A DNA stretch of 64,000 nt from Frankia alni ACN14a (GTDB lineage Bacteria > Actinomycetota > Actinomycetes > Frankiales > Frankiaceae). The position numbers and the translations under genes are program-made. Under the pieces are notes generated by a model. That model was given only the letters and a program-made list of their open reading frames with translations, did not search any database and was not told the origin of the DNA. The DNA is taken from the NCBI RefSeq assembly GCF_000058485.1, contig NC_008278.1, positions 2,784,962-2,848,961 on the forward strand. The letters are read 5' to 3'. Below, one piece after another: positions 18,272 through 31,400 of this stretch (within the stretch, counting starts at the first letter, position 1; the number at the start of each line of letters is the position of its first letter).

Positions 18272-21200
18272 ATGACACACGACAACAACGGCGAGGTTCT
18301 CGACTACCTCCGGCGAACATCGATCGAGCTGGTCGAGACCCGTCGACGGCTGGGGGAGCTGACGCGGGCCGCCGCCGAACCCATCGCGGTGGTGGGAGTC
18401 GCCTGCCGCTTCCCCGGCGCGGTGAACTCACCGGAGGCGCTGTGGAACCTGGTGGCGGCCGGCGAGGACGCGGTGGGGGACTTCCCCGAGGACCGCGGCT
18501 GGGACCTGGAGGGGATGTACGACCCGGATCCGAACCGGCCGAACACCTGCTACACCCGCTCCGGCGGGTTCCTGCCCGACGCCGGTGACTTCGACGCGGA
18601 GTTCTTCGGGATCAACCCGCGCGAGGCGCTGGCCGCGGACCCGCAGCACCGGCTGCTGCTGGAGACCTCGTGGGAGTCCCTGGAACGCGCGGGTATCGAC
18701 CCGCACTCGCTGCGGGGAAGCAGCACCGGTGTCTTCGCCGGGCTGGCGTACTTCGGCTATGGAAACCACTTCTTCACGCCTGAGATCATCTCGGGCTACG
18801 GGCAGACCGGTTCGCTGCTGAGCGTGGCGTCGGGTCGCATCTCGTACGCGCTCGGCCTGGAGGGACCGGCGGTGTCGACCGACACGGCCTGCTCCTCGTC
18901 GCTGGTGGCGGTGCACCAGGCGGTGCAGTCGCTGCGTCAGGGCGAGTGCACGCTCGCTCTGGCCGGGGGTGTCACGGTCGTGGGCACCCCCCAGGTGTTC
19001 CGGGAACTCTCGCGTCACCGGGGACTGGCGGTGGACGGCCGGTGCAAGGCCTTCGCCGACGCCGCGGACGGCGCCGGGTTCTCGGAGGGCGTCGGGGTTC
19101 TGGTCCTGGAGCGGCTGTCCGACGCGCAGCGCAACGGTCACCGCGTCTGGGCGGTGATCCGCGGGTCGGCGGTCAACCAGGACGGGGCGTCGAACGGCCT
19201 GACCGCACCGAACGGTCCGTCGCAGCAACGGGTGATCCGGGCGGCGCTGGCGAACGCCCGGTTGCGAGCCGCGGACGTCGACGTGGTGGAGGCGCACGGG
19301 ACCGGGACGACGCTCGGCGACCCGATCGAGGCGCAGGCGATCCTGGCGACCTACGGGCAGGACCGGGACGCGGCCGACCCGCTGTGGCTGGGGTCGCTGA
19401 AGTCGAACATCGGTCACGCGCAGGCCGCCGCCGGCGTGGGCGGCATCATCAAGATGATCATGGCGATGCGGCACGGGACGATGCCCGCGACCCTGCACGT
19501 GGATCGCCCGACGACCCACGTCGACTGGTCGGCCGGTGCCGTGGAGCTGCTGACCGAGGCCAGGCCGTGGCCGAGCACCGACGAGCGGCCCCGGCGGGCG
19601 GGTGTCTCCGCCTTCGGCATCAGCGGAACCAACGCGCACGTGATCCTGGAACAGGCCCCCGCGGAGCCCACCGCGCCCACCGCGCCCGACGCGGCCACCC
19701 GGCCGGCGGCCGGTCCGGCGCTCGGCGGGGTGGTGCCCTGGGTGGTGTCGGCGCGCTCGGAGCAGGCGCTGCGGGCCCAGGCGGACAAGCTGCGCGACCT
19801 CGCCGTGACCCGGCCTGACCTGGACGTCGCCGATGTCGGATGGTCGCTGGTGTCCGGCCGCGCAGGCCTCGACCACCGCGCGGTGGTGCTCGGACGTGAC
19901 CGCGAGGAGCTGGCCGACGCCCTGCGGTCCCTCGCCGAGGGCACGCCGTCCACCACGGCCGTCCGCGGTGTCGCCGGCGGCCTCGGCGACACCGTGTTCC
20001 TTTTCCCGGGGCAGGGGACACGGTGGGCCGGGGCGGCCCGGCCGCTGTACGACACGTTCGACGTCTTCGCCTTCGCCCTCGACGAGGTGTGCGCGCGTTT
20101 CGACTCGCACCTGCCCTTCGACCTGCGGTCCCTGCTGCTCGCCGACGAGTGCGCGCCCGAGCTCGCCGGCCGGACCGACCTCGCGCAGCCGGCGTTGTTC
20201 GCGCTGCAGGTCAGCCTCTACCGGCTCCTGGTGACCTTCCTCGGGACGCCGGACCGGCTCGTCGGCCACTCGATCGGGGAGATCGCCGCCGCGCACGTGG
20301 CCGGAGCCCTGGACCTCGACGACGCGGCGCGACTCGTGGCCGCCCGCGGCCGGATCATGCAGACGCTCGACGAGCAGGGCGCGATGGTGGCGGTGCGTCT
20401 CTCCGAGGCCGCGGCGAGCGCCCTGCTCGACGGGTACTGCCGGGTGGGCATCGCCGCCGTGAACGGTCCGGAGTCCGTGGTGCTCTCGGGCAGCCGCGCC
20501 GAGGTCGTCGAGCTGCGGGAGCGGCTCGTCGCCGGCGGCACGTCGGCGACGCTGCTCGGCGTCGACCATGCGTTCCACTCGCCGCTCATGGAACCGATCA
20601 TGGCCACGTTCGAGGCGTCGATCGGCACGCTGCGCCCGGGCAGCCTCTCGATCCCGGTCGTCTCATCCCGCACGGGCCGCGAGATCACGGCGCAGGAGCT
20701 GACGTCCCCCGAGCACTGGGTGCGCCACGTGCGGGAACCCGTGCGCTTCTTCGACGCGGTCGAACGCGCCCGCACGGCCGGAGCAGACGTCTTCGTCGAC
20801 GTCGGCCCCGGTTCGACGGTCGCGGGCATCGTCCGGGAGGCCTGCACCAGCGCCGGCGTGGACGGCGCGGTGGTCCTGTCCACGTCGCGGCGGGACCGCG
20901 GCGCGGTGGCGGCGCTCGTCGGCGCGCTGGCCGAGCTGCATGTCCGGGGCGGGGTGGTGGACTGGGCGGCCTGGTTCGGGTCGCGCTGCCAGGTGGACCT
21001 CCCGACGTACGCGTTCCAGCGGCGGCGGTACTGGCTGGACTTCCAGGCCGGCGCGGGCACGGCCGACGTCACCGACGCGGGGCTCGACGCGGCCCGGCAC
21101 CCGCTCCTGGGAGCGGTGGTGGAACACCCCGGCACCGGTGAGGTGGTGTGCACCGACCGGTGGTCCCTGCGCACCCACGGCTGGCTGGCCGATCACGCCG

Positions 21201-24200
21201 TGTTCGGCGCCGTCGTCCTTCCGGCGACGGCCCACCTGGACCTGGCGCTGTGGGTGGGCGACCTCGTCGGCTGCGCGACGGTGGAGGACCTTTTGCTGGA
21301 GGTCCCGTTGCTGCTTCCCGCCACGGGAGACGTGCAGGTGCGGGTCGTCGCCGGTGCGGCGGACGAGGACGGACGCCGCGAGGTGCGGGTGTACTCGCGT
21401 GCCGGCACGCAGGCCGGGACGGAGGGCGGCTGGACCCGGCACGCGACGGGGAACCTGGCACCGGCCGCGCCGCCGGGCACCGAGTGGACGCGGGACGCGC
21501 GAGCCCTGGCCGTGTGGCCACCGGTCGGCGCGCGGCCGCTCGACATCGACGGACTGCACGACAGCTTCGCGGCCGCGGGCTTCGACTACGGTCCGGCGTT
21601 CCGCGGACTACGGGAGGTGTGGCGGCGCGACGACGACCTGTTCGCGACGGCCACGCTGCCGGCGGACGCCGACGGCGCGGCCACCGGCGTCGCCGCCGGT
21701 GGGTCGACGGGCGGCCCGGACGGCCAGGGGTTCGTGCTGCATCCGGCACTCATCGACGCGGCACTGCAGACGGTGGTGGCCGGCGGGGTCGTCGAGGTGG
21801 GCGAGGAACGGGGATCCATGCCGTTCCAGTGGTCCGGGGTGGAACTGGCAGGACCGTGCGGCCCGCACGTGCGGGTCCGCGTTCGCCCGCTCGGGGAGGG
21901 GGCCGTGTCCGTCGTGATCGCAGACGAGCACGGTCGCCCGGTCGCGCACGTCGCGGCGCTGACCTTTCGCCCGGCGGTTGCCGAGCAGGTCCGTGCGGTG
22001 CGCGGCGGGCAGGACCGCGCGCTGTTCGCCTTGCAGTGGCGGCCGGTGGAGCCGGCCGAGCCGGCGGCGACCGACCGCGAGCGGTGGGCTGTCGTCGGGG
22101 CGAGGCACGGGTTGGCCTCCCGGCTTGTCGGGACGGGTGACGCGCAGGTTGTGTTCCACGAGTCGGTCGACGACCTCCTCGCGCAGCCGGTGGTGCCCCG
22201 CCACGTCGTCCTGTGCCTGGACGACCAGCTCGGCGGCCCCCCGGACGTCGGCCTGGACGTCGGCCTGGACGTCGGCCTGGACGTCGGCTCGCGGGTCGGC
22301 CGGGACGGAGTCCTGGCCGGCGACCCGGATCCCCTCGCCGCCGTGACGGCCGCGGGCACCCAGGTGCTCGGCTGGGTCCAGCGCTTCCTCGCCGAGGAGT
22401 CGCTCGCCGCGTCCACGCTTGTGGTCCTGACCCGGTTCGCCCAGCTCGCCGGCGGATCCCGCGGTGTGGAGAGCCTTCCCGGCGCGTCCGTGTGGGGTCT
22501 GCTGCGTTCCGCCCAGACGGAGCATCCCGGCCGGTTCCGACTGGTGGACATCGACGACGCGCCGGCGTCCTGGGAAGGTTTCCCGGACGTGCTGGCCCGC
22601 GGTGAGGACCAGCTGGCGGTGCGGGACGGGCGCTGCCTCGCCCCGCACCTGACGTCGGCCGCGCCGCCCACCGGTCTGCTTGAGCCGCCGCCGGCCGGAG
22701 CCTGCCGACTGGGCATCACCGACAGGGGGACGCTGGAGAACCTGACCTGGGTGCCCGCGCCCGAGGCGCAGGCCGCGCTGACGAGCGGCCAGGTGCGTCT
22801 CGCCGTGCACACCGCCGGGCTCAACTTCCGCGACGTCACGATCGCACTGGGCCTGGTCGACAGGACCGCCCTCGACGCCGGGCTCGGCAGCGAGGGCGCC
22901 GGCACGGTGCTGGAGGTCGCGGACGACGTCCGCGACCTCGCGCCCGGCGACCGGGTGATGGGCATCTTCCCCGGTGCGTTCGGCCGGGTCGCCGTGGCGG
23001 ACCACCGCCTGCTCATGCCGATCCCCGAGGGGTGGAGCTACGCCGAGGCGGCGTCCGTGCCGGGTGCCTTCCTCACCGCCTACTACGCGCTGTTCGAGCT
23101 GACCCACCTCACCCGGGGGCAGCGCCTTCTCGTGCACGCCGCGGCGGGCGGGGTCGGGATGGCCGCGGTAGCGCTGGCGAAACACGTCCGTGCCGAGATC
23201 TACGCGACTGCGAGCCCGGCCAAGTGGCCCACCCTGCGTGCCCTCGGCCTGGACGACGAGCACCTGGCCTCGTCCCGGGACCTGGCCTTCGTGGACCGGT
23301 TCCTGTCGGCCACGGACGGCGCCGGCGTCGACGTCGTCCTGAACTCGCTCGCGCACCACTTCGTCGACGCGTCGCTGCGCGTGCTGCCGGGTGGCGGGCG
23401 CTTCCTCGAGATGGGCAAGACCGACATCCGTGCTCCCCACCAGGTGGCCGCCGATCACCCCGGCGTCGGCTACCAGGCGTTCGACCTCTACGAGGCCGGC
23501 CCGGACCTGATCCACAAGATGTTCCGGGCCGTCATGGACCTGTTCGCCGACGGACTGGTGCAGCGGGGACCGATCTCCGTCTGGAACATCCGCGACGCCC
23601 GCCGGGCGATGCGCGAGATGAGCCAGGGCCGCACCATCGGAAAGGTCGTCTTCGAGGTGGGCGACGGCTTCGGCGGCGGGACGGTCCTGGTCACCGGCGG
23701 CACCGGCGGAGTGGGCTCGCTGCTGGCGCGGCACCTCGTCGCCGACCACGGCGTCCGCAGCCTGGTGCTGGCGAGCCGTCGCGGCATGGCGGCCGACGGG
23801 GCGGCCGAGCTGGTGGCGGACCTGCGCGGCGCCGGGGCGCTCGTCCAGGTCGCGCGGTGCGACGTGGCGGACCGGGACGAGATGGCGGCGGTGCTCGCCG
23901 GCATGCCCCCCGGCTACCCGCTGACGGCGGTCGTGCACGCGGCCGGTGAACTGGCGGACGGCACCGTCGAGTCGCTGTCCGCCCGCGGCCTCGAACGCGC
24001 GCTGCGGGCGAAGGTCGGCGGGGCGGTCACTCTGCACGAGCTGGTCCAGGGGCGTCCCCTGTCGGCGTTCGTCCTGTTCTCCGCGCTGGCGGGCACGCTC
24101 GGCGTCGCCGGGCAGGCCAACTACGCGGCGGCGAACGGGTTCCTGGACGGCCTGGCCGCGCGACGCCGGGCCGCGGGACTCGTCGCAGTCTCGTTGTGCT

Positions 24201-25039
24201 GGGGCTGGTGGGAGCAGCGCAGCGGCATGACCGGGGGACTGGGCCAGGCCGACTTCGCCCGCATCCAGCGTCTGGGTGTCGCCGCGATGCCGACGGCGCA
24301 GGCACTGGCGTTGTTCGACGCCGCCAGCACCCACGACAACCCGGTCCTCGTCCCGGCCCGGCTGGACGTCGCGGCGCTGCGCGAACGGCCCGACGGTGAG
24401 GTGCCGGCGCTGCTGCGACACCTCGTCGAGGCCAGCCGGCCGTCGCGTGGCCGCACCGCCGGGACCGGCAGGAGCCAGCCGCCCGCCGCGCTCGCCCTGA
24501 CGGCCAGGTTGAGCACGCTTCCGGACGACGAGGGCCGCGCCGCCGTGCTGGACTGGGTCCGCGAGGAGGTCGCCGTCGTCCTCGGACATGCCGGCGGGAC
24601 GGCCGTCGCCGCCGACCAGGCGTTCACCGATCTCGGGTTCGACTCGCTGACGTCGATCGAACTGTGCAACCGCCTGTCCGCCACGACCGGCCTGCGCCTG
24701 CCCTCGACCCTCGTCTTCAACTATCCGACGCCGCGTGAGCTGGGCGAGGAGGTCCTCGGCAGGGTGCGCGACGCGCAGGGCGCCCATCCGGGTGCGCAGC
24801 GGGCCGCGGACCCGAGCCCGACCTCGCCGGCGGACGAGGAGATCCGTGCGGTGCTGCGCACCGTCCCGATCGACCGGCTGCGCGAGGCCGGCGTCCTGGA
24901 CCTGGTTCTCGAATGCGCGGACCCGGTTCGGACGGGCGCGGCCGACCCGACGACGCAGGCGTCCACCGACCCGGAGGGACGTGGGGCGATGTCCCTGGCG
25001 GCTCTCGTCGACCTGGTGCTAGAGGAAGGCAACGCGTGA
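18272..25039 (+). CDS. Type I PKS module 2: KS-AT-DH-ER-KR-ACP
   Basis: 2255 residues, a full reducing module. The docking coiled coil is at the N-terminus; ATG 18272 has GGGGAGA upstream. KS: DTACSSS, Cys207. AT: GHSIG (Ser667) and HAFHS (766-770), the malonyl-CoA pattern. [13 protein letters not shown] (His975), YGPAF and [10 protein letters not shown], all intact. ER: LNFRDV, then NADPH loop [22 protein letters not shown], but the catalytic Ser position is Ala1938 (FSALAG) while Tyr1951 is kept. ACP: LGFDS, Ser2125. Predicted outcome: a CH2-CH2 unit, provided the KR works despite Ala1938. Follows module 1 after 9 bp. Confidence 0.95.
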   Translation: MTHDNNGEVLDYLRRTSIELVETRRRLGELTRAAAEPIAVVGVACRFPGAVNSPEALWNLVAAGEDAVGDFPEDRGWDLEGMYDPDPNRPNTCYTRSGGFLPDAGDFDAEFFGINPREALAADPQHRLLLETSWESLERAGIDPHSLRGSSTGVFAGLAYFGYGNHFFTPEIISGYGQTGSLLSVASGRISYALGLEGPAVSTDTACSSSLVAVHQAVQSLRQGECTLALAGGVTVVGTPQVFRELSRHRGLAVDGRCKAFADAADGAGFSEGVGVLVLERLSDAQRNGHRVWAVIRGSAVNQDGASNGLTAPNGPSQQRVIRAALANARLRAADVDVVEAHGTGTTLGDPIEAQAILATYGQDRDAADPLWLGSLKSNIGHAQAAAGVGGIIKMIMAMRHGTMPATLHVDRPTTHVDWSAGAVELLTEARPWPSTDERPRRAGVSAFGISGTNAHVILEQAPAEPTAPTAPDAATRPAAGPALGGVVPWVVSARSEQALRAQADKLRDLAVTRPDLDVADVGWSLVSGRAGLDHRAVVLGRDREELADALRSLAEGTPSTTAVRGVAGGLGDTVFLFPGQGTRWAGAARPLYDTFDVFAFALDEVCARFDSHLPFDLRSLLLADECAPELAGRTDLAQPALFALQVSLYRLLVTFLGTPDRLVGHSIGEIAAAHVAGALDLDDAARLVAARGRIMQTLDEQGAMVAVRLSEAAASALLDGYCRVGIAAVNGPESVVLSGSRAEVVELRERLVAGGTSATLLGVDHAFHSPLMEPIMATFEASIGTLRPGSLSIPVVSSRTGREITAQELTSPEHWVRHVREPVRFFDAVERARTAGADVFVDVGPGSTVAGIVREACTSAGVDGAVVLSTSRRDRGAVAALVGALAELHVRGGVVDWAAWFGSRCQVDLPTYAFQRRRYWLDFQAGAGTADVTDAGLDAARHPLLGAVVEHPGTGEVVCTDRWSLRTHGWLADHAVFGAVVLPATAHLDLALWVGDLVGCATVEDLLLEVPLLLPATGDVQVRVVAGAADEDGRREVRVYSRAGTQAGTEGGWTRHATGNLAPAAPPGTEWTRDARALAVWPPVGARPLDIDGLHDSFAAAGFDYGPAFRGLREVWRRDDDLFATATLPADADGAATGVAAGGSTGGPDGQGFVLHPALIDAALQTVVAGGVVEVGEERGSMPFQWSGVELAGPCGPHVRVRVRPLGEGAVSVVIADEHGRPVAHVAALTFRPAVAEQVRAVRGGQDRALFALQWRPVEPAEPAATDRERWAVVGARHGLASRLVGTGDAQVVFHESVDDLLAQPVVPRHVVLCLDDQLGGPPDVGLDVGLDVGLDVGSRVGRDGVLAGDPDPLAAVTAAGTQVLGWVQRFLAEESLAASTLVVLTRFAQLAGGSRGVESLPGASVWGLLRSAQTEHPGRFRLVDIDDAPASWEGFPDVLARGEDQLAVRDGRCLAPHLTSAAPPTGLLEPPPAGACRLGITDRGTLENLTWVPAPEAQAALTSGQVRLAVHTAGLNFRDVTIALGLVDRTALDAGLGSEGAGTVLEVADDVRDLAPGDRVMGIFPGAFGRVAVADHRLLMPIPEGWSYAEAASVPGAFLTAYYALFELTHLTRGQRLLVHAAAGGVGMAAVALAKHVRAEIYATASPAKWPTLRALGLDDEHLASSRDLAFVDRFLSATDGAGVDVVLNSLAHHFVDASLRVLPGGGRFLEMGKTDIRAPHQVAADHPGVGYQAFDLYEAGPDLIHKMFRAVMDLFADGLVQRGPISVWNIRDARRAMREMSQGRTIGKVVFEVGDGFGGGTVLVTGGTGGVGSLLARHLVADHGVRSLVLASRRGMAADGAAELVADLRGAGALVQVARCDVADRDEMAAVLAGMPPGYPLTAVVHAAGELADGTVESLSARGLERALRAKVGGAVTLHELVQGRPLSAFVLFSALAGTLGVAGQANYAAANGFLDGLAARRRAAGLVAVSLCWGWWEQRSGMTGGLGQADFARIQRLGVAAMPTAQALALFDAASTHDNPVLVPARLDVAALRERPDGEVPALLRHLVEASRPSRGRTAGTGRSQPPAALALTARLSTLPDDEGRAAVLDWVREEVAVVLGHAGGTAVAADQAFTDLGFDSLTSIELCNRLSATTGLRLPSTLVFNYPTPRELGEEVLGRVRDAQGAHPGAQRAADPSPTSPADEEIRAVLRTVPIDRLREAGVLDLVLECADPVRTGAADPTTQASTDPEGRGAMSLAALVDLVLEEGNA
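22244..22291 (+). repeat. In-frame 12-bp tandem repeat in module 2 PKS
   Basis: Three exact copies of GACGTCGGCCTG plus a fourth ending CTCG, encoding Asp-Val-Gly-Leu repeats in the linker/structural region before the ER domain. The unit is a multiple of three so the frame is kept. This looks like slippage in a tolerant linker and could vary between strains. Confidence 0.85.
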
Positions 25040-25040
25040 C

Positions 25041-28000
25041 ATGAGCGACTCCACGCAACAGACGACGGACGACGCCCGGCGGGTCGAGCGGGCGCTGCGC
25101 ACGCTGCTGGTGGAACGGGACCGTCTGCGCCAGGAGAACGAAGCCCTGCGCGCCGCGAGCACCGAGCCGATCGCCGTGGTGGCCATGGCCTGCCGCTATC
25201 CGGGCGGCGTCACCTCCCCCGAGCAGCTGTGGGAGATGGTCCGTGACGGACGCGACGTCGTGGGCGAGTTCCCGACCGACCGCGGCTGGCCGGACGTCTA
25301 CAACCCGGATCCCGACGCCCCCGGCGGTTCGTACGTGCGTCAGGGCGGATTCCTGTCCGACGTCGCCGACTTCGACTCCGACTTCTTCGGTCTCACTCCG
25401 CGGGAGGCGCTGGCGACCGATCCGCAGCAGCGGCTGCTGCTGGCGACCTCCTGGGAGGTCCTCGAACGGGCCGGTATCGTCCCCGCGGACCTGCGCGGAG
25501 CCGAGGTCGGCGTCTTCGCCGGGGTCAGCTCCTCCGAGTACGGCGCCCGGTTCGCGGCGGCGAACGGGCACGAACTGGAGGGCTACCTGCTGCGCGGCAG
25601 CGCGCCCAGCGTCGCCTCCGGTCGGGTGGCGTACCACCTGGGGCTGACCGGGCCGGCGGTGACGGTGGACACGGCGTGTTCGTCGTCGCTGGTGGCGCTG
25701 CACCTGGCCGTGCGGTCACTGCGCGCGGGAGAGTGCTCGCTCGCGCTGGCCGGGGGTGTGTCCATCATGGCGACCCCGGCGATCTTCGTGGAGTTCTCCC
25801 GCCAGCGCGCCCTGTCCCCGGACGGCCGGTGCCGGTCCTTCGCGCAGGGCGCGGACGGGACCGGGTGGGCCGAGGGAGCGGGTGTCCTGCTGCTGGAACG
25901 GCTGTCCGACGCGCGCCGGGCCGGCCATCCCGTGCTGGCGGTCGTCCGCGGCTCGGCGGTGAACTCCGACGGGGCCAGCAACGGCCTGAGCGCCCCGAAC
26001 GGCCTGGCCCAGGAGAAGGTGATCCGCCAGGCACTGGCGGACGCCGGGGTCGCGGCGGCGACGGTGGACATGGTGGAGGCGCACGGCACCGGCACCTCGT
26101 TGGGCGACCCTATCGAGGCGGCGGCGCTGCTGGCGACCTACGGTCAGAGCCGCACGTCCGACCGGCACTCGCGCCGGCCGCTGTGGCTGGGGTCCATGAA
26201 GTCGAACATGGGCCATGCCCAGGCCGCCGCCGGGGTCGCCGGGGTGATCAAGACGGTGATGGCCATGCGGCACGGGCACCTGCCGCGGACCCTGCATGTC
26301 CAGGAGCCCTCCCGGTTCGTCGACTGGTCCACCGGGGCCGTCGAGCTGCTGGTCCAGGGCCGCGAGTGGGCCCGCGGCGACGATCCGCGGCGCGCCGCGG
26401 TGTCGTCGTTCGGGGTCAGCGGAACCAACGCCCACGTGATCCTGGAGGAGGAACCGCCGCCGGACCGCGGTGCCGAGATCGCCGCCACGGCAGATCCAGG
26501 TGGGGCGGACGGCGCGGACGTCGCGGCGCTCGGCGGATGGGTGCCGTGGGTGCTGTCCGGTCGGGGCGCGTCGGCCCTCGCCCGGCAGGCGGACAGGCTG
26601 CGCGACGTCGCCACCGACCTGGAGGACGACGTCGCTGACGTCGGGTGGTCGTTGGCGTCGCTCCGGTCGGCCTTCGAGCACCGCGCGGTGGTGCTCGGGC
26701 GTGATCGTGGCGAGCTGCGGGACGCCCTCACCTCGCTGCGTGACGGCGCGGAGTCGGCGCGGGTCGTGCGTGGTGTCGCCATGGAGAACAACGGGGTGGT
26801 GTTCGTCTTCCCGGGCCAGGGCTCGCAGTGGGCCGGGATGGGACGCGAGCTGTACGACAGCTTTCCCGCGTTCGCGCGGACCTTCGACGCGTGCGCGGCC
26901 GCGCTGGCGGAACGGGTCGACTGGTCGCTGCACGACGTGCTGCGCGGGGTGGCGGGAGCACCCGGCCTGGACCGCGTGGACGTGGTGCAGCCGGCGCTGT
27001 TCGCGGTGATGGTGTCCCTGGCCGACCTGTGGCGATCGTGGGGGGTGAGACCGGCCGCGGTGGTCGGCCACAGCCAGGGCGAGATCGCCGCCGCCTACGT
27101 GTGTGGCGCGCTGTCGCTGCGCGACGCCATGAAGGTCGTGGTGCTGCGCAGCAGGGCGCTGGTGGGCCTGGTCGGACGCGGCGGGATGGCCTCGGTCGCG
27201 CTGCCGGCGGACCTCGTGGCGCAGCGGCTGCGGCAATGGCAGGCCCAGCTGGGTGTCGGCGTCGTCAACGGGCCCCGTTCCGTGGTGGTGTCCGGCGAGT
27301 CCGACGCGCTCACCGAGTTTCTGGAGAAGGTGAAGGCCGACAGGATCGGGGCGCGGCAAATAGCCGTCGACTACGCATCCCATTCGCCGATGGTGGCCGA
27401 CGTGCGTGCCGAGGTGCTCGAGGCGCTGGCAGGTCTTCGGCCCGAGACGTCGACGGTTCCGCTTTATTCGACCCTGCGGGGAGAAGTCATTGACACGGCC
27501 GAGATGGATGGTGCCTACTGGTATGACAACCTGCGGGAGAAGGTGCTCTTCTCCGCATCGGTCGGGCGCCTGATCGAGGATGGCTTCCGGGTCTTCCTCG
27601 AGGTGAGTCCCCACCCCGTCCTGGCCGTCCCGGTCCAGGAGATGATCGAGGAACGCGACGACGCGGTGGTACTGGCGTCGTCCCGGCGGGACCGCGACGC
27701 GGCGGAGACGCTGCTGGGCTCGCTGGCCCAGCTGTACGTCCGCGGCACGAGCGTCGACTGGAGGGCGCTGTTCGGGACGCGCCGGCGGGTGGATCTTCCG
27801 ACGTACGCGTTCCAGCAGCAGCGGTACTGGCTGGACTCCTCGTCCGCACCCGCACCGGTGGTCTCGCCCGTGACCTCGCCGTCCACCGACGAGGAGCGGC
27901 TCGTTTCCTTCCCGGAGCGGCTCGTCTCGCTCTCGGCGGGCGAGGCGTCGCAGGTCGTGCTGGAGCATGTGCTGCACACGATCGCCGTCGTCCGGGGGCA

Positions 28001-28199
28001 GCCGAGCGGGGAGGTGGTCGGACCGGACCAGGACTTCCGGGATCTCGGGTTCGACTCCCTGCTCTCGGTGGAGCTGAGCAAGCGGCTGGCGGCGTCGACC
28101 GGGCTGCGCCTGCGCGCGAACCTGGCGCTGCGCCACCCGACGCCGAACCTGATCGCCGGCCACATCATGTCCTCGATCGCCGACCGCGGCAGGGGGTGA
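25041..28199 (+). CDS. Type I PKS module 3: KS-AT-ACP
   Basis: 1052 residues, with a docking coiled coil ([17 protein letters not shown]) at the N-terminus. KS: DTACSSS, Cys213. AT: GHSQG (Ser678) and YASHS (778-782), the methylmalonyl-CoA pattern. ACP: LGFDS, Ser1006. There is no reductive domain, so the beta-ketone from this extension should stay. There is also no thioesterase; the acyl chain is presumably passed to the condensation domain of the next gene product. The start lies 1 bp after the module 2 stop with GAGGAAGG upstream. In the predicted chain this ketone is placed to take a hemiketal from the module 1 hydroxyl. Confidence 0.95.
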   Translation: MSDSTQQTTDDARRVERALRTLLVERDRLRQENEALRAASTEPIAVVAMACRYPGGVTSPEQLWEMVRDGRDVVGEFPTDRGWPDVYNPDPDAPGGSYVRQGGFLSDVADFDSDFFGLTPREALATDPQQRLLLATSWEVLERAGIVPADLRGAEVGVFAGVSSSEYGARFAAANGHELEGYLLRGSAPSVASGRVAYHLGLTGPAVTVDTACSSSLVALHLAVRSLRAGECSLALAGGVSIMATPAIFVEFSRQRALSPDGRCRSFAQGADGTGWAEGAGVLLLERLSDARRAGHPVLAVVRGSAVNSDGASNGLSAPNGLAQEKVIRQALADAGVAAATVDMVEAHGTGTSLGDPIEAAALLATYGQSRTSDRHSRRPLWLGSMKSNMGHAQAAAGVAGVIKTVMAMRHGHLPRTLHVQEPSRFVDWSTGAVELLVQGREWARGDDPRRAAVSSFGVSGTNAHVILEEEPPPDRGAEIAATADPGGADGADVAALGGWVPWVLSGRGASALARQADRLRDVATDLEDDVADVGWSLASLRSAFEHRAVVLGRDRGELRDALTSLRDGAESARVVRGVAMENNGVVFVFPGQGSQWAGMGRELYDSFPAFARTFDACAAALAERVDWSLHDVLRGVAGAPGLDRVDVVQPALFAVMVSLADLWRSWGVRPAAVVGHSQGEIAAAYVCGALSLRDAMKVVVLRSRALVGLVGRGGMASVALPADLVAQRLRQWQAQLGVGVVNGPRSVVVSGESDALTEFLEKVKADRIGARQIAVDYASHSPMVADVRAEVLEALAGLRPETSTVPLYSTLRGEVIDTAEMDGAYWYDNLREKVLFSASVGRLIEDGFRVFLEVSPHPVLAVPVQEMIEERDDAVVLASSRRDRDAAETLLGSLAQLYVRGTSVDWRALFGTRRRVDLPTYAFQQQRYWLDSSSAPAPVVSPVTSPSTDEERLVSFPERLVSLSAGEASQVVLEHVLHTIAVVRGQPSGEVVGPDQDFRDLGFDSLLSVELSKRLAASTGLRLRANLALRHPTPNLIAGHIMSSIADRGRG

Positions 28200-28409
28200 C
28201 CGCACCGCGTCCCGCGGCGCCAGCGCGCGCTGGTCGAGAACCACGTTCATGCCGGTCCGTTCGTCCACCGAGATCCTGATCCCTCGTCCCGTCGTTCCGT
28301 CATCGCCTTCCTCCTTCGTCCGTTCGCACCTTCGTTCCCAGTTCGGAAAGGCGGCGGAAGCCTGCCGTGAAGTCGGCCCCCAGGATTTCTTCTCTAGGAG
28401 ATGATCTGT
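28200..28409 (+). other. 210-bp gap between PKS and NRPS genes
   Basis: Contains a 14-bp palindrome CCAGCGCGCGCTGG near 28220 and, at its 3' end, the ribosome-binding site TAGGAG for the NRPS gene. It could hold a promoter for the NRPS/oxygenase part. I see no confident promoter boxes. Confidence 0.35.
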
Positions 28410-31400
28410 ATGCGAAGCTTCGACGCGACCGCCGCCCAGAAGGGACTGTGGCTGGCCGAGAACATGGCCCCCGAAACGCTGAACCACGCGCTGTTCATGT
28501 GGGATGTGGACGGCGAACTGGACGCGGCGGCCATGGCATCCGCGTTCCGCCACGTGCTGGACGAGGCGGAGGTGCTGCGGGTCACCTTCGTCGACGACGG
28601 CGGCGACGGGCTGCGGCAGGTGGCCCGGGAGCTCGGAGACTGGCAATCGTTCTTCCTGGATCTGAGCACCGAGCCCGATCCGCCGGACGCCGCCCGAGCG
28701 GCCCTGGCCGACGTGGTGGGGCGGCCCTTCGATCTGGAGCGGGATCTGCTGGTCCGGCTGGGCGTGATCCGACTGGCGCCAGCCCGCTCGCTGGTGGTGA
28801 TCGCCTATCACCATCTCGTGTCCGACGGGTACGGCGCGGGGGGCCTGTTCTCGCGCCGCCTCGCCGAGGTGTACACGGCGCTGGTGCGCGGCACGCGGGT
28901 CCCCGGACTGCCGCGCCGGTGGGACGTCGAGACGCTGGCGGCCGAGGAGGCGGCCTACCGGGCCTCGCCGGCGTTCCGCGAGGACACCGACTTCTGGCGT
29001 GAGTACCTGGCCGCCCCGGTGCCGGTCGCCAGGGTGCCGCGCGTCGCCCTGTCCGAGCCGATGCGCCACGCGTTGTCCGAGCCGATGAGCGAGGCCGACC
29101 GCTGGTCGCCCGTGGCCGAGTCCATCGGCATGGTGAGCCGGACGCTGAGCGTCGCGCGGGCCGAGGCCGACGAGTGGGCCGCGACGGCGAGATCCCTGGG
29201 CGTGTGGATGTCGTCGCTGCTGGCCGCGGCCGCGGCGGTGTACTTCCGGCACCGGCTCGACCAGCCCGAGTTCCACTTCTCGCTGGCCGTGGGCAACCGG
29301 ACCGGCGCCATGGGCACGACTCCCGCCCTGGCGGTCAACGTCGTGCCGTTGCGCGCGCGGGTGTCGCTCGACGCCACGTTCGCGCAGGTCGCCGACGCGA
29401 TGGTCGACGAGACCTACGAGATCTCCGGGCACACCGCCTGCCACTACTCGGAGATCCAGCGTGCGGGCGGACGCGGTCCGACCGACCGCGGCAGTTTCGG
29501 CGCCGTCCTCAACGTCGTCGAATTCGTGGAACAACCCCGGTTCGGTGACAGCCCGGCGCGCTACGTCGGGGTGACGACCGGCGCCTTCGGCGAGCTGTCG
29601 ATCGGCATCTACTCCGACGGCAGTGCCGACGGCGACCTGCTCCTGCGGCTGGACGCGCCGGCGAGCCTGTACAGCGCCGGGGAGCTCGGCTTCATGGGCG
29701 CGGAGCTGCTCGGGTACCTGCGCGCCGTCCTGGCCGCCGACGCGGAGCAGCCGATCGGCACGCTCAACCCGGTCGGCGTCCTCGATCCGGTCGGCGAGCC
29801 CGCGTCCGGATCCCCCCCGGCCTCCGTCGCCGGGCACCGGCAGCAGCCGACGGCGTCGGGCACGCCGGCCACGGCGCCGGCAGCACCGCGGCGGGCGCCG
29901 ACGGTGGTGGACCTGTTCGCCCGGCAGGTCGAGCGGACGCCGGACGCCGTCGCGGTGGTGTCCGCGGACCGCAGCGTCACCTACCGGGAACTGGACGAGT
30001 CCTCCAGCCGTGTCGCCGCGGCCTTGCGACGTCGGCGGGTCGAGCCCGAGACGACCGTGGCGGTGGCGATGCCCCGGTCGGCGGACCTGGTCGTCGCCCT
30101 GCTCGCCGTGGTGAAGGCGGGCGGTGCGTACCTGGCGATCGACCCGACCGCCAGCGCGGCGCGGATCAGGTCGGTGGCCGGCGGAGTCCCGGTGGGTCTG
30201 CTGATCGCTGACGCGGGGACGGCCGACGCGCCGCGCGCCGTCCTGGACGTGCCGGCGGTCTCGCTGGACGACCTTCGCGGTGGTGGCGCCGGCGACGACA
30301 GCCGCGGCGGGCGCGACGATCTGGAGCGGGGCGGCGACGGCACGCCGGTCCGGTCGTGGCCGGACGCCCTGGTGACCGTGCTGCATGGCAGCGGCACGGA
30401 CGGCACGAGCACCGGCGTCGCCGTCACGCACCGCAACCTTGCTGCTCTGGTCCAGGACGGGCGCTGGCGCGAGGGTGCCCGCGGCGCCGTGCTCTGGCAG
30501 GCCCCGCCGGACGTCGACGCGTTCGCGCTCCAGCTGTGGGCTCCGCTCGTCGGCGGCGGCCGGGTGGTCGTGGCCCCGCCTGGCGAGCTGGACGCCGACG
30601 CCCTGGTCACCGCGCGCGCGGCGGCCCAGGTTCACACGGTGCCGCTGGCGGCGGACCTGCTCCCCACGATCGCGGCGCGGCGACCCGCCTGCCTCGCCGA
30701 CGTGCGTGAGGTGTGGACGGGAGGCGATCGGGTGCCCGCGGCCGCGGTCGAACGAGCCCGGGCCGGCTGCCCCGAGCTGACGATCGTCACCGGATTCGGG
30801 CCGCCGGAGACGACCGGGCTCGCCGCCGGCCGCCGGCTCACGCCGGACGATCCGCCCGTGGCCGCGGGCGACGTCGGCCATCCCGTCGACCACGTCACGC
30901 TCTACGTGCTGGGACCGGGGCTGGTCCCCGTTCCCCCCGGGGTGACCGGGGAGCTGTACGTGGCGGGGCCCGGCGTGACCCGCGGCTATCCCGGGCAGTC
31001 GGGGCGGACGGCGACGAGGTTCGTGCCCTGCCCCTTCGGCCCCCGCGGCGCACGCATGTACCGAACGGCGGACCGAGTGCGCTGGGCAGCCGGCGGCGGC
31101 CTCGAGTACATGGGCCCGGCCAACGGCCAGATCTGGATTCGTGGTGACACCGTCGAGCCGGCGGAGGTCGAGGAGGCGCTGGCGGCGCATCCCGACCTGG
31201 CCCAGGCGGTCGTGGTCGCGAGGAGGGACGGCGCCGGGGAGCAGCGGCTGGTGGCCTATCTGGTCCCGGCGCAGAGCGGAGCGGCCCTCGGCCCGGACTC
31301 GTCCGTCGCGGTGGCCGGCCCGTCCTCGGACGACCTGCGTCGCTTCGCCGCGCAACGGCTCACGGCGTCCGCCGTGCCGTCGGTGTTCGTGTGGGTGGAT

